Positions 7,728 to 17,404 of a stretch of 64,000 nt of DNA are shown one piece after another. The stretch lies in assembly GCF_000368565.1 (NCBI RefSeq), contig NZ_KB849542.1, positions 1 through 64,000 of the forward strand, read 5' to 3'. The translations under genes were made by a program, and so were the position numbers. A model generated the notes under the pieces. That model saw nothing but the letters and a program-made list of their open reading frames with translations. It was not told where the DNA came from and did no database searches. The stretch comes from Acinetobacter gerneri DSM 14967 = CIP 107464 = MTCC 9824 (lineage in GTDB: Bacteria; Pseudomonadota; Gammaproteobacteria; Pseudomonadales; Moraxellaceae). Numbering within the stretch: the stretch's first letter is position 1; each line of letters begins with the position of its first letter.

Positions 7728-10667
7728 TTAATTTACTTGTTTAATTTCAAAGCCCAGTTGCTCTAAAGTTTCTTTCTTAGCAAATGGTGCTACCACAGCT
7801 TTACTCGCCTGTTGATCGATTAAATATGTTTTCGCAACACGTTTTAAATCTTCTAAAGTCACATTCAAGATACGTTCACGCAGTAATTTTCTAAATGCAG
7901 GCGTACGATCATGCAATAAAGCATAACATGCAGTGATTGCCTCACCCGCAGGTGAACCCGGTTTATCCATACCAGAAATCAAACCTAAAATAGATTCTTC
8001 AAGTTGATATGGTTTTTGTTCAGTATTTAACAACCAAGAAATACTTGCTTCAAAATCATTAAACGTTTCAGCTAAGCGCGGATCACGGTAGCTATAGAAA
8101 CGGAATGCACATGCATTGCCATCATAAGTTGCACCGCCGCCATAAGCACCACCTTTTTCACGAATGGCGCTATGCAAAAATCCATTACGCAAATAACCAG
8201 CAAGCACCATAAGTGGTGCAGCATCAGGATGCGCAACTTCAACAGCTGGATATGATGAAGCACAGAATTGAACATTGGCTTGAATCAACCACGCTTGATC
8301 TTTATCAGAGTTTTCTTGTGCAACTTCAGTCAAATATAAAGGCGATGTATCAACTGCAACTTTATCCCAAACAGTTTGAACTTCTTCAATCAAACGTTCA
8401 GATTGGTGTTCTTCACAAACCAATAAAAATTGTTTAGGAGCCAATAATAATGCACGGTGAATCGCTTGTAATTCTTGAATAAATTCAGCATATAAAGCGT
8501 CATCATTTTCAATTTTAGTGATGAGACTTCCAAGCCAATTTAAAGCGCCTAAACCTGTATTATGATAATCACGATTTGCCAACGCACTCATATTACGAGA
8601 TGAGACTTGCATCGCATAACTATGACCTGCACCTGAAAGACGAGATGCCCAACGTGTTTTACGTTGTTGCAATAACTCAATAATGCGGCCTTTTTCATCA
8701 AAACGTAATTGCTCAAATGCAAGTTTCAGCAAACGAATCGCTTCAAAATTGTGAGCTAAAGATTTGGTTGTCAAAGTAAGCCAAGATGAAATTTGATTTT
8801 TATCATCGACTTTACTTCGCAACGAAGCACCCATACCCAAACCACCACTAACAGCAGTTTGTAATTGCTGCAATTGTAAATAACTATATTCACCCGCACC
8901 CACTTCACCCATCAAAATTGAGAGCAAATTGAAATACGGTGACTTAACGATTGCATCAGGAATTTTAATCACAACTTGTTGATAATAAATCCCATTGGTT
9001 CCAGCGTGATATAAATTCAATGGAGTATCTACGCCATTGCTAATGATTTCACGTAACTGACCTTGCACGATCGCCATTTCAGCAGGAATATCTTCCAATC
9101 CAACTTTTGGCAATATATCTAAATCGTCTTCAGTTTCTTGGCGTACTTTAAGCGCTTGTGTTTGCGCCTTAATTTCAGTCTTATCGCTTTCAGTCAAAGA
9201 CTCACCAATTTTTGCCAAACGTGCTTGTTCGTCTGCTGTTTCTTGGGCAGATTTAGTTGCATCTGGAACCAAAGTCATTTGTACACGGTGTGGATTGTCT
9301 AGCAAATACGTTTGGATCAAATTTGACAACCACATAGGATCTTTCAATTCTTCTTTGACTTGATCGATCGCACTATCCACATCCCAAACATGAATTGGAT
9401 CGCTGTGATGAATTGCACTGCCCAAACCATTTAAAATCAAAGTCAAACCATAAGGTGTGCCATCGCCATTGATTTCACGTTGATGTAATTCAATTTGGTG
9501 CAAGATCGCATCAACAATTTCAGTATCAACAGGTTTTGAAGCAACATCTTTTAAAATGTTTAACACACCATTTTTAAATGTTTCACTATGTTCTGGGTTT
9601 GAACCCTGTACGCCACAGTAAAAAGTCATTTCAAAATTGCTATCATCTACGCCCATGATTGGACCAGTAGACTGTGCATAGCCACAAGTTTCAAGATAAT
9701 GGCGCAGTGGCGATGCTGAATTTTCAAGCAAAATCCCTTCCACTAAACGCATGCCTAAGCGAAGTTTGATATCGCTAGACTCAGGCAACAACCAAGACAA
9801 GATATGATAGGTTTTGTCTTTTAAATCTTCACTATCTACAGCATAAGTTTCAGTAACTTCTTTTGGCGCTGTAAGACGCTTTTCGGCTTTAGAATAAATC
9901 GTTTCGCCTTTTTGAAATTTGGACAATGCCAATTTTTCAAACTGTTCTTGTAAATTATAAGCAGGCTCATTACCGAAAGTCATAAACACAGCATTACTTG
10001 GATGATAATGCGATTTATAAAATGAAACCAATTCCTCATAAGTTAAATCTGGAATATCTTTAGGATCACCACCTGAGTTGTAGTGATACGTTGTTTCAGG
10101 AAATAAATGATAAGCCAACTGATGATAAAGTTGATCTGAAGGTGAGCTCATCGCACCTTTCATTTCGTTGAAAACAACACCTTTATAAACAGGTTGATCA
10201 TTTTCAAGTTCGATGCGAATCCCTTCTTGAGCAAAATCAAGCGGATTTAAATTTGCAGCAAATGCAGCATCTAGATAAACCGAAAGTAAATTTTGAAAAT
10301 CTTTTTTATTTTGCGTTGCAAATGGATAAGCCGTCCAATCTGCTGCTGTAAAGGCATTCATGAAAGTATTTAGGGAACGACGGATCATTAAAAAGAACGG
10401 GTCACGCACTGGAAATTTTTCAGAACCGCAAAGTGCAGTATGTTCGAGGATATGTGCTTCGCCTTTTGAATCCATCGGCTGGGTACGAAATGCCACCAAA
10501 AAGACATTTTCATCATGTTCTGTAGCCAAGTGATAGTGAATTGCACCAGTCACTTTGTGTTTAAATTCAGAAACTAAAATATCTAAAGCTTCAACATGGT
10601 GTTGACGTACCAACTGAAACGCGGGATGAATGGATTGATTTAGAGTTTCAGTGACATCTACAGTCAT
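7728..10667 (-). CDS. M16C family metalloprotease (PreP-like, insulinase family)
   Basis: Large peptide-degrading zinc protease of 979 residues. The inverted zinc motif HILEH is at residues 72-76, inside EAHILEHTALCGS, the hallmark of the M16C presequence-protease group. The length covers the two M16 halves joined by the M16C-associated linker region (about residues 460-710). No signal peptide is apparent, so a cytoplasmic role in clearing peptides is likely. GAGGAATTTGC precedes the ATG. It ends 23 bp before the pldA start on the same strand, so the two genes may be cotranscribed. Confidence 0.9.
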   Translation of the reverse strand: MTVDVTETLNQSIHPAFQLVRQHHVEALDILVSEFKHKVTGAIHYHLATEHDENVFLVAFRTQPMDSKGEAHILEHTALCGSEKFPVRDPFFLMIRRSLNTFMNAFTAADWTAYPFATQNKKDFQNLLSVYLDAAFAANLNPLDFAQEGIRIELENDQPVYKGVVFNEMKGAMSSPSDQLYHQLAYHLFPETTYHYNSGGDPKDIPDLTYEELVSFYKSHYHPSNAVFMTFGNEPAYNLQEQFEKLALSKFQKGETIYSKAEKRLTAPKEVTETYAVDSEDLKDKTYHILSWLLPESSDIKLRLGMRLVEGILLENSASPLRHYLETCGYAQSTGPIMGVDDSNFEMTFYCGVQGSNPEHSETFKNGVLNILKDVASKPVDTEIVDAILHQIELHQREINGDGTPYGLTLILNGLGSAIHHSDPIHVWDVDSAIDQVKEELKDPMWLSNLIQTYLLDNPHRVQMTLVPDATKSAQETADEQARLAKIGESLTESDKTEIKAQTQALKVRQETEDDLDILPKVGLEDIPAEMAIVQGQLREIISNGVDTPLNLYHAGTNGIYYQQVVIKIPDAIVKSPYFNLLSILMGEVGAGEYSYLQLQQLQTAVSGGLGMGASLRSKVDDKNQISSWLTLTTKSLAHNFEAIRLLKLAFEQLRFDEKGRIIELLQQRKTRWASRLSGAGHSYAMQVSSRNMSALANRDYHNTGLGALNWLGSLITKIENDDALYAEFIQELQAIHRALLLAPKQFLLVCEEHQSERLIEEVQTVWDKVAVDTSPLYLTEVAQENSDKDQAWLIQANVQFCASSYPAVEVAHPDAAPLMVLAGYLRNGFLHSAIREKGGAYGGGATYDGNACAFRFYSYRDPRLAETFNDFEASISWLLNTEQKPYQLEESILGLISGMDKPGSPAGEAITACYALLHDRTPAFRKLLRERILNVTLEDLKRVAKTYLIDQQASKAVVAPFAKKETLEQLGFEIKQVN

Positions 10668-11199
10668 GCAAATTCCTCATTTTATAAGTTTTAAAAAATA
10701 TTCTGCATTATAGCTTTAGTTCGAAGAACAATTCACGCTAAATTAGACAACTTTTAACATTTAATCCTACTTTTACGCTCAGGAATATTTATATCTGATT
10801 CTTAAGATAATGATAAAAATCAAATCTAAAACTCTGTTTGATCATTCAAGGAACACCTCTATCAATATAGTATTGATTTAAATTGTTTTTATATTAAAAA
10901 GCATAAGACGGATAAAAAATATATTGAAAGAGGAAAGATAAGAAAATGAATATGATCCCATATCGACAATTGTTGTCCGGAATTCATATTTAGGCTAAAA
11001 CCCATAACACCCTATTTGTGTGATAATAAAATGTCTAAAACCTCTTGGACTGAAAGGAAGTACCTAATCTACCAGCCCAACGATCGGGTCCTACCTTTGT
11101 CACAAGATCATAAGATTTTACTGCTATTGCTGTAATGTTTGAGTGCCTAAAAATATCTATCAATTATTAGGCACTCACCGTGCAACAGCAGAAATTAAT
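10668..11199. other. 532-bp gap with a possible gene remnant and a perfect hairpin
   Basis: No complete gene is visible. On the minus strand a short open stretch (about 11030-11163) between stop codons reads like a protein C-terminus, with VGPDRWAGRLGTSFQSKRF before the stop. It has no start codon context and I do not recognise it. A perfect 10-bp inverted repeat (GAGTGCCTAA at 11141-11150, TTAGGCACTC at 11167-11176) lacks a T run on either strand, so it is not a classical terminator. Confidence 0.4.
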
Positions 11200-12510
11200 T
11201 TAATTTAACTTAACTTTTCTCAAATCCAAATAAGGATTCGCTACAACTTCATCGGCGCTTGCCATAAACCAACGCTTCACATTATTTGAATCTGTCTCAA
11301 CCCCACCATTAACATTATAACATCCGAAGGATTTATCATCGTCATTGTAAAGCTTAACATTTGCTGTCGTTAACGGTACCCAAGTATTGTCAGATTTAAG
11401 AATTTGAGCATTTGAAACTGCCAATTTACGTTTAGGCATATCCCAACAGTTTGCTGTATTTCGTCTAAAATCTTCTACAAACAAATAAATTTGATTAACG
11501 ATAATACTTTCAGCATATCGATGCGTTCCTAAATTGTAACTTCGGTTTGATTCTACATCTCTAATAGTAATCGTAGAATCTGCATACGACGTACCTGATG
11601 CATCCCTTCCATTCTGATAAGTCATCGTAAATTCATAGGGTTTACCAATTTGCCAAATAAATGGCATTGAACAACTTCCGCCAGTACCTTCACCTCCAAA
11701 AGTAACACAACTTGTACTCCCCGGATCTAATGTTCTCGCTTTACCTTTATCACCAAGAGAATCAATATCCCAAGTAGAATAGAGAACCCTTTTATCGCCA
11801 GTAGCACTCACTTGTAACCCTGCATAACTTCCAGGAAAGCCCATAACTTCATAATAAGTACCAAGTGCTTCAGTTCCAGGAATTATGGTTACTTTATATC
11901 CTTTGACTTGATCAGATACAATTTGTTCAGGGCGATCAAAAAGTATATAAGTATTACTCATACCCCATGGACGCTTAACTTCGGTCGTAGTTGTATTTAA
12001 AGTCAACTTGCCAGATATACCGTTTAATGATGCAACAACATCTATCGTTTCATTTGGCTGCCGTCCAGCAATCCATGTTGCTTCAATTAATCCATTTTGA
12101 TCCGTAGTTGGCGATTTCAAAAATACTTTGCTAAATTTATCCGAAATCGTAAAGCTTAATGGAACGTTTGATACAGGCTGATTATTTTCATCAACGACTT
12201 TAAAAACAAACGGTTTTTTAGGAATACTACCACTTACAGCAGTTGTGTCACCTGACACTTTGAGAATCGTAAAACTTTTCTGTTGAGGATTCGTCGTTAT
12301 TATTGTATTGGTTTGAGTAGAATAAGGGCTTGTTTGCTTAACTTGTGCCGCTGCTATTGGAGCAACATTGGTTTTATTCGATCCGAAAAACGAACTTAGA
12401 ACATTATTGAAATCACTCAAAAATGTATCAAAAAAACCAGCATGGACAAAAAATGGAGCACTGAGTAAAACAGCACTCACCACAGCAATTTGCTTTTGAC
12501 TTTTTTTCAT
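11200..12510 (-). CDS. secreted protein with Big-1-like Ig domain and DUF3472-like C-terminus
   Basis: A 436-residue exported protein. Residues 1-24 form a signal peptide ending PFFVHA. Residues about 80-160 resemble a bacterial Ig-like (Big-1) domain, with VDENNQPVSNVPLSF, DQNGLIEATW and the closing LTLNTTT. The C-terminal half contains FGGEGTGGSC and GKPYEFTMTYQNGRD, reminiscent of the DUF3472 fold, possibly carbohydrate-related. Scattered cysteines suggest disulphides in the periplasm or outside the cell. It is isolated, with long AT-rich gaps on both sides, which fits an accessory gene. The function is unknown and the domain calls are from memory of the motifs. Confidence 0.65.
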   Translation of the reverse strand: MKKSQKQIAVVSAVLLSAPFFVHAGFFDTFLSDFNNVLSSFFGSNKTNVAPIAAAQVKQTSPYSTQTNTIITTNPQQKSFTILKVSGDTTAVSGSIPKKPFVFKVVDENNQPVSNVPLSFTISDKFSKVFLKSPTTDQNGLIEATWIAGRQPNETIDVVASLNGISGKLTLNTTTTEVKRPWGMSNTYILFDRPEQIVSDQVKGYKVTIIPGTEALGTYYEVMGFPGSYAGLQVSATGDKRVLYSTWDIDSLGDKGKARTLDPGSTSCVTFGGEGTGGSCSMPFIWQIGKPYEFTMTYQNGRDASGTSYADSTITIRDVESNRSYNLGTHRYAESIIVNQIYLFVEDFRRNTANCWDMPKRKLAVSNAQILKSDNTWVPLTTANVKLYNDDDKSFGCYNVNGGVETDSNNVKRWFMASADEVVANPYLDLRKVKLN

Positions 12511-13037
12511 GACATTTCCTACATTTTTTCAAGTTTTAGTATTTTGATATTGCAATTTTTTTAAATACCTATATTTAATCCATTGAATAAACAAGTATAT
12601 TTTTTTATTGTGATAAAGTACCCTACTTAAATCGACAATTTGCGCAATCTAATGAGCACTTTTATCGTATTGATACTTTAAATCTAATCTATAAAATATT
12701 ACATTATTGTTAATATTTTCTAAAATAAAGTGCAAAAGATATCTCTAATATTCAAAACACTAAAATACATATCACGATGGGATGGAAAGTAAAAAACAAT
12801 TAAACCAAAAATATATAAAAATCAAAAAATTAGAATCTATTTATATTTCGCGACTGAATTGCGTTGTCGACAAACCTTAAATTTACTAGAGCTATAAAAT
12901 AAATCGGTATTTTCACTTAGCAATATAATCACCTCTTATCCTGAATTTTATTCAACAATTTTTTGAAAAACTGAATATTGAAAAATTGAGCATTGGTGTA
13001 AACTATCGTTTTTTAAAATTGTAATGTGATTAAAGAC
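12511..13037. other. AT-rich intergenic region
   Basis: About 530 bases without an open reading frame of note. It separates two divergently transcribed genes and must contain both promoters. I could not single out a convincing promoter, operator or repeat. Confidence 0.5.
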
Positions 13038-14042
13038 ATGAAAAGCGTTGATCTTTTTGCCATTGGCAATGCACTCATCGACCAAGAATTTAAAGTATCA
13101 GATGATTTTTTGCTGAGTCAAAATCTGCAAAAAGGTACAATGCAGTTAAGCGATGGCGAAACTCAAAGCACTTTATATCAAAATCTGCAAGCAAGCCAAA
13201 ATTATAAAGGACAAGCTTCAGGTGGCTCTGCGGCAAATACTACAGTTGCATTTAGTGCCTTGGGCGGTTCAGCATTTTATGCCTGTCGTGTAGGTAATGA
13301 CGAACTTGGAACAATTTATTTAGACGGTCTCAATGAAGCGGGTATTCAAACCACTGAAAAATCCATTAGTGATGGCGTAACAGGTACATGTATGGTACTT
13401 GTCAGCGAAGATTCTGAACGTACCATGCATACTTATCTCGGGATTACAGCTGAACTTTCAGATGCGCAAATGGATTTCACCCCATTAAAATCAGCAAAAT
13501 GGCTCTACATTGAAGGTTATTTATCGACCAGTGATACTGCACGTAAAGCAGTTAAAGTTGCGCGTCAAATTGCAAAAGAAAACGATGTAAAAATCGCAAT
13601 AACACTATCAGATCCGGCAATGGTTCAATATGCTCGCAGCGGTTTAGATGAACTTATTGATGGTGCTGTAGATCTAATATTTTGTAATGAACAAGAAGCA
13701 ATGATGTATACAGAAACTTCGACTGTAGAAGATGCACTTGCTAAATTGAAATTACTTAGTAATGAAGTTGTCATTACAATGAGTGAAAAAGGTGCTTTAG
13801 TTGCCAACCAAAATGAGCAATATGTCGTTGCAGGACGCAAAGTTACAGCCGTTGATGCCAATGGTGCTGGTGATGCATTTGCAGGTGCTTTTTTATATGC
13901 ACTAAACCAAGGATCTGATTTACGCTCAGCAGCTCAGTTAGCAATTTTAATTTCAAGTGAAGTCGTCGCTCAATTTGGACCACGTCTAGATGTAGCGGAC
14001 TATGCTAAACTTTTGCAAAACTTCCAAAAGGAATGTGCATAA
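13038..14042 (+). CDS. PfkB family sugar/nucleoside kinase (adenosine kinase-like)
   Basis: Ribokinase-fold kinase of about 334 residues, probably phosphorylating a nucleoside or sugar. PfkB signature 1 is seen as ASGGSAANTTVAFSALGG. Signature 2 with the catalytic aspartate is DANGAGDAFAGAF near the C-terminus, forming the anion hole GAGD. The N-terminus DLFAIGNALIDQEF matches the adenosine kinase/PfkB group. A GTG at 13026 extends the frame by four codons; the ATG at 13038 is preferred on family grounds, although neither has a strong ribosome binding site. It heads a compact operon with the Rieske and YqiJ-like genes. Confidence 0.85.
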   Translation: MKSVDLFAIGNALIDQEFKVSDDFLLSQNLQKGTMQLSDGETQSTLYQNLQASQNYKGQASGGSAANTTVAFSALGGSAFYACRVGNDELGTIYLDGLNEAGIQTTEKSISDGVTGTCMVLVSEDSERTMHTYLGITAELSDAQMDFTPLKSAKWLYIEGYLSTSDTARKAVKVARQIAKENDVKIAITLSDPAMVQYARSGLDELIDGAVDLIFCNEQEAMMYTETSTVEDALAKLKLLSNEVVITMSEKGALVANQNEQYVVAGRKVTAVDANGAGDAFAGAFLYALNQGSDLRSAAQLAILISSEVVAQFGPRLDVADYAKLLQNFQKECA

Positions 14043-14369
14043 ATGAATAAAATCTGCATGACCGAAGATATCCCAGAACGTGAAGCTCGGTCTTTTGACA
14101 TTGAAAATGGTGATATTATTTTTATTACTCAGCGTGATGGCAATTTTTTTGCTTATCAAAACCTTTGCCCACACCTGCAAACAGAACTTGAATTCCTAGA
14201 AAACCAATTTTTAGACCAAGATCAAGAATATATCCAATGCTCAACTCATGGTGCTTTGTTTGAAGTTGAGTCTGGAAAATGTATCTTTGGTCCATGTGAA
14301 GGTGATTCACTGGAAAAAGTAGCGATAAAAGTCCATTCTGATGGCGGCATTTATTTAGAAGATCAATAA
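14043..14369 (+). CDS. Rieske [2Fe-2S] ferredoxin-like protein
   Basis: Small cytoplasmic electron-transfer protein of 108 residues. The two Rieske cluster motifs are visible: CPHLQT (Cys-x-His) at about residues 41-46 and CSTHGALF (Cys-x-x-His) at about 69-76, followed by the GPCEGDSL loop. The spacing fits NirD/ferredoxin-type Rieske proteins. No oxygenase partner is adjacent, so its redox partner is unknown. The ATG immediately follows the stop of the PfkB kinase gene (TAA then ATG), which implies coupled translation. Confidence 0.88.
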   Translation: MNKICMTEDIPEREARSFDIENGDIIFITQRDGNFFAYQNLCPHLQTELEFLENQFLDQDQEYIQCSTHGALFEVESGKCIFGPCEGDSLEKVAIKVHSDGGIYLEDQ

Positions 14370-14379
14370 AAGGATAGCC

Positions 14380-14997
14380 ATGCTTAATTTCTTTTTAGAG
14401 CTAGATTTACTTCCGTTTAACTTAAGTTTTTTAGCATTAATTATTTTAAGTATGGCTGAAACGATTGGGTATTACTTGGGCATGCGCCCAAGCACCCTAA
14501 TCAAACGCTTTTCGCCGACTTGGTTGCGCTCATCCCCTTTACTTCAAGTCAAATTTTCTAAGGTTTTAATTTTTGTATTTCTATTAATAAACTTTGGCTT
14601 TGCTGGCTATTTTTTACAACTCTTAGCCTTTGCTTCACAACACCAATTTATGGCGTGGTATTACATCATCATTCCAGCCATAATCATCGCAATCTTCTTT
14701 ACAGTCTTTATGCTGCATTGCCTAGACCAAGTCATCAAACCTAAATTTAATTCAAATCGTGTCAATTTACTTGGACGCTTAGCCACTGTATCTAGTGGAA
14801 ACGCCCGCCCGGGTTTCTCTGCTCAAGCACGTGTACGTGATGAGTTCGGACAATTACACTATGTTCAAGTCGAACCAGAATTTGGCGAACTGGAGTTTCA
14901 ATCACAAATTATCCTGATTCGTTTTAAGAAATCACATTATGTTGCAAAAAAAATCTCGATTTCAAATCAACTTTTCAACCCTGACTATGATGCATGA
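14380..14997 (+). CDS. YqiJ-like inner-membrane protein with OB-fold
   Basis: Inner-membrane protein of 205 residues. Three hydrophobic segments (about residues 12-32, 65-85 and 95-120) are followed by a soluble C-terminal domain with GRLATVSSGNARPGF and YVQVEPE. These resemble the NfeD/YqiJ OB-fold (DUF1449) that in E. coli is paired with the flotillin YqiK. No flotillin gene is adjacent here. AAAGGA lies upstream of the ATG, ten bases after the Rieske gene, so it is the third gene of that operon. Function unknown; membrane organisation is a guess from the family. Confidence 0.75.
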   Translation: MLNFFLELDLLPFNLSFLALIILSMAETIGYYLGMRPSTLIKRFSPTWLRSSPLLQVKFSKVLIFVFLLINFGFAGYFLQLLAFASQHQFMAWYYIIIPAIIIAIFFTVFMLHCLDQVIKPKFNSNRVNLLGRLATVSSGNARPGFSAQARVRDEFGQLHYVQVEPEFGELEFQSQIILIRFKKSHYVAKKISISNQLFNPDYDA

Positions 14998-15632
14998 ATT
15001 TAGTATTTTCATTAAAATACATAAACTTAATCTATAAATTTTAATAAATAATACTTTTACATCAACTGCTGTGATTTTTCGACAGTTCATAATGCAAATT
15101 TTGCATTCGCCTGCATTTTTAGATCATCTATCTCTCCCCTACAAATTGTCTTAAATAGCAAATTTAAAGTCATAAAAAGATACTAAACCTGATCTAGATC
15201 ATCAAAAAAAGTGAAGAATACAACTTTGTATAATGAAAAATATTGATTATTTTTTATGCACACCACGTCACTTATTTTAATTTTTATATCACTAAAATCG
15301 CACATTAATTAATCAAAATTAAATTATAAATATTATATTTTAATAAACCTAAATAATACCAACCATTTTAATCAAGTTTAATTCATATTAATTTACTTGG
15401 TTTTAATTATTAAAACCAAGCATATTAGTCGACTTTAGATTTATATAATTACAACCATTTTAGTCAGGTTTTAAATAACAAATTTTTAAAATAATTATCA
15501 ATAAAAATCAATTTTAACTATATGTTTTTAAACATAATAACAATATATTTATATTTTAACTATTTAAACTATTCCATTTTTGTTATTTTTTGTTTAATAA
15601 TATAGTGTGATTTAAAAAGTCAGGCTTAATCA
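14998..15632. promoter_or_regulatory. long AT-rich upstream region of the cyd operon with repeats
   Basis: No gene is present. There is a 25-base near-perfect palindrome at 15396-15420 (CTTGGTTTTAAT arms). Three related direct repeats of a TTTA-xTCA-xGTTTAA type element lie near 15366, 15424 and 15458. A TGATCTAGATCA palindrome (15190-15201) resembles an FNR/Anr half-site pair (8 of 10 consensus positions) but sits over 400 bases upstream of cydP. A TATAGT at 15601-15606 may be the -10 box. All regulatory roles are inferred. Confidence 0.4.
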
Positions 15633-15824
15633 ATGAGCTTAAAATCTAAAAATTTGAATCGTCGCTTAGTCCGTGAAATTGCGATCATATTAATAATTAA
15701 GATCGCTCTTTTGCTAACCATCAAACATATTTGGTTTGATGCGCCGACTATTCCCAAAGATTTTGACAATCAAGTTGCCGAGCGTATTGCTGGCAATTCT
15801 TCCCAAATCAAGGAGACACGTTGA
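15633..15824 (+). CDS. cydP: cytochrome bd oxidase small subunit CydP
   Basis: A 63-residue protein with a basic N-terminus ([15 protein letters not shown]) and one transmembrane helix (about residues 16-34, [13 protein letters not shown]). It is followed by HIWFDAP and a polar tail. It matches the CydP-type small protein found ahead of cydA in Pseudomonas and Acinetobacter relatives. Its stop overlaps the cydA start (TGATG), so translation is probably coupled. Its role is assigned from this position and the topology; biochemical evidence in the family is limited. Confidence 0.75.
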   Translation: MSLKSKNLNRRLVREIAIILIIKIALLLTIKHIWFDAPTIPKDFDNQVAERIAGNSSQIKETR

Positions 15825-17404
15825 TGATTTCTGAAAGCGTGGTCGATCTTTCGCGGTTCCAATTTGCAATGACCGCAATGTATCACTTTATTTTTGTCCC
15901 TCTAACACTCGGTATGGCTTTTATTCTTGCCATCATGGAAACCACATACGTCGTTTCTGGTAAAGAAATTTATAAAGACATGACGAAGTTTTGGGGAAAA
16001 CTTTTCGGTATTAACTTCGCTTTAGGGGTCACTACTGGATTAACAATGGAATTCCAGTTCGGGACAAACTGGGCGTATTATTCGCATTATGTTGGTGATA
16101 TTTTCGGGGCACCACTCGCCATTGAAGGATTGATGGCTTTCTTCCTTGAGTCCACTTTTATTGGTCTGTTCTTCTTCGGATGGGATCGACTCAGTAAGGT
16201 TCAGCATTTAGTCGTCACATGGCTTGTCGCAATCGGTTCAAATATGTCCGCATTGTGGATCTTAGTGGCAAATGGCTGGATGCAAAATCCTGTAGGTGCA
16301 GAATTCAACTATCAAACCATGCGTATGGAATTGGTAGATTTCGGTGCATTGATTTTCAACCCAGTTGCTCAGGTGAAATTCGTACACACTGTTTCTGCAG
16401 GTTATGTCACAGGCGCAATTTTCGTATTGGCTATTTCAAGTTTTTATTTACTTAAAAAACGTGATTTACCATTTGCACGTCGTTCATTTGCGATTGCTGC
16501 GATTTTTGGTCTAGCTTCTACGCTATCAGTCATTATCCTTGGTGATGAATCAGGTTATGAAATTGGCGATGTTCAAAAAACTAAACTCGCTGCAATTGAA
16601 GCTGAATGGGATACTCATCCTGCACCAGCACCGTTTACTTTATTTGGTATTCCAAATAAAGAAACCATGACCACTGATTATGCAATCAAGATCCCTTATG
16701 TCATGGGTATCATCGCAACTCGATCTACTGATAAAGAAGTCAAAGGTATCAAAGATCTAATGGTTGAACATGAAGCACGTATCCGTAATGGTATGGTGGC
16801 TTATTCTCAACTTGAAAAATTGCGTAACGGAGACACTTCTCCTGAACTTAAAGCTGCATTTGCTCAAAACCAAAAAGATTTAGGCTATGGTCTTCTTCTT
16901 AAAAAATATGATGCAAATGTTGTGACTGCGACTGAAGAACAAATCAAAGCCGCTACTAAAGATACGATTCCTCATGTTCCGAGCTTGTTCTGGACATTCC
17001 GTATCATGGTCGCTTCAGGCTTCTTGATGTTGGTATTGTTTGTACTGGCTACTTATGCAGTCGCTAAACGTAATGCTGAAAACAAAACTTGGTTACTCAA
17101 ATTTGCGTTGTTTGCTCTTCCTTTGCCTTGGATCGCAGCACAAACTGGTTGGTATGTTGCTGAAGTTGGACGTCAACCATGGACCATTGGTGAAGTTCTA
17201 CCGACACATTTATCGACTTCTACCTTGAGTACTGGTGATGTAATGGGCTCTATTGCTGCATTGATCGCGTTTTATACAGTTCTCTTGATTATCGAAATGT
17301 ATCTCATGATCAAATTTGCCCGCCTTGGACCAAGTTCATTGCACACTGGCAAATATCATTTTGAAACTAAAGCTGCTCCAAAAACTGAGGAGGCTCAGTC
17401 ATGA
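15824..17404 (+). CDS. cydA: cytochrome bd ubiquinol oxidase subunit I
   Basis: Inner-membrane subunit of cytochrome bd, which oxidises ubiquinol and reduces oxygen to water. The 526-residue protein has the [19 protein letters not shown] start with the haem-ligand histidine in helix 1, the conserved [13 protein letters not shown] stretch near residue 450, and the Q-loop between. The frame opens at a TTG (15821), but the ATG at 15824 has AGGAG eight bases upstream and is the start. It overlaps cydP by one base and cydB by four. Confidence 0.97.
   Translation: MISESVVDLSRFQFAMTAMYHFIFVPLTLGMAFILAIMETTYVVSGKEIYKDMTKFWGKLFGINFALGVTTGLTMEFQFGTNWAYYSHYVGDIFGAPLAIEGLMAFFLESTFIGLFFFGWDRLSKVQHLVVTWLVAIGSNMSALWILVANGWMQNPVGAEFNYQTMRMELVDFGALIFNPVAQVKFVHTVSAGYVTGAIFVLAISSFYLLKKRDLPFARRSFAIAAIFGLASTLSVIILGDESGYEIGDVQKTKLAAIEAEWDTHPAPAPFTLFGIPNKETMTTDYAIKIPYVMGIIATRSTDKEVKGIKDLMVEHEARIRNGMVAYSQLEKLRNGDTSPELKAAFAQNQKDLGYGLLLKKYDANVVTATEEQIKAATKDTIPHVPSLFWTFRIMVASGFLMLVLFVLATYAVAKRNAENKTWLLKFALFALPLPWIAAQTGWYVAEVGRQPWTIGEVLPTHLSTSTLSTGDVMGSIAALIAFYTVLLIIEMYLMIKFARLGPSSLHTGKYHFETKAAPKTEEAQS

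Noticed and set aside
11141-11176. intrinsic terminator
   Set aside because: The stem is perfect but there is no T run on either strand.
15190-15201. confident FNR/Anr site for cyd control
   Set aside because: Only 8 of 10 consensus positions fit and it is over 400 bp from the first gene; kept only as a weak suggestion.
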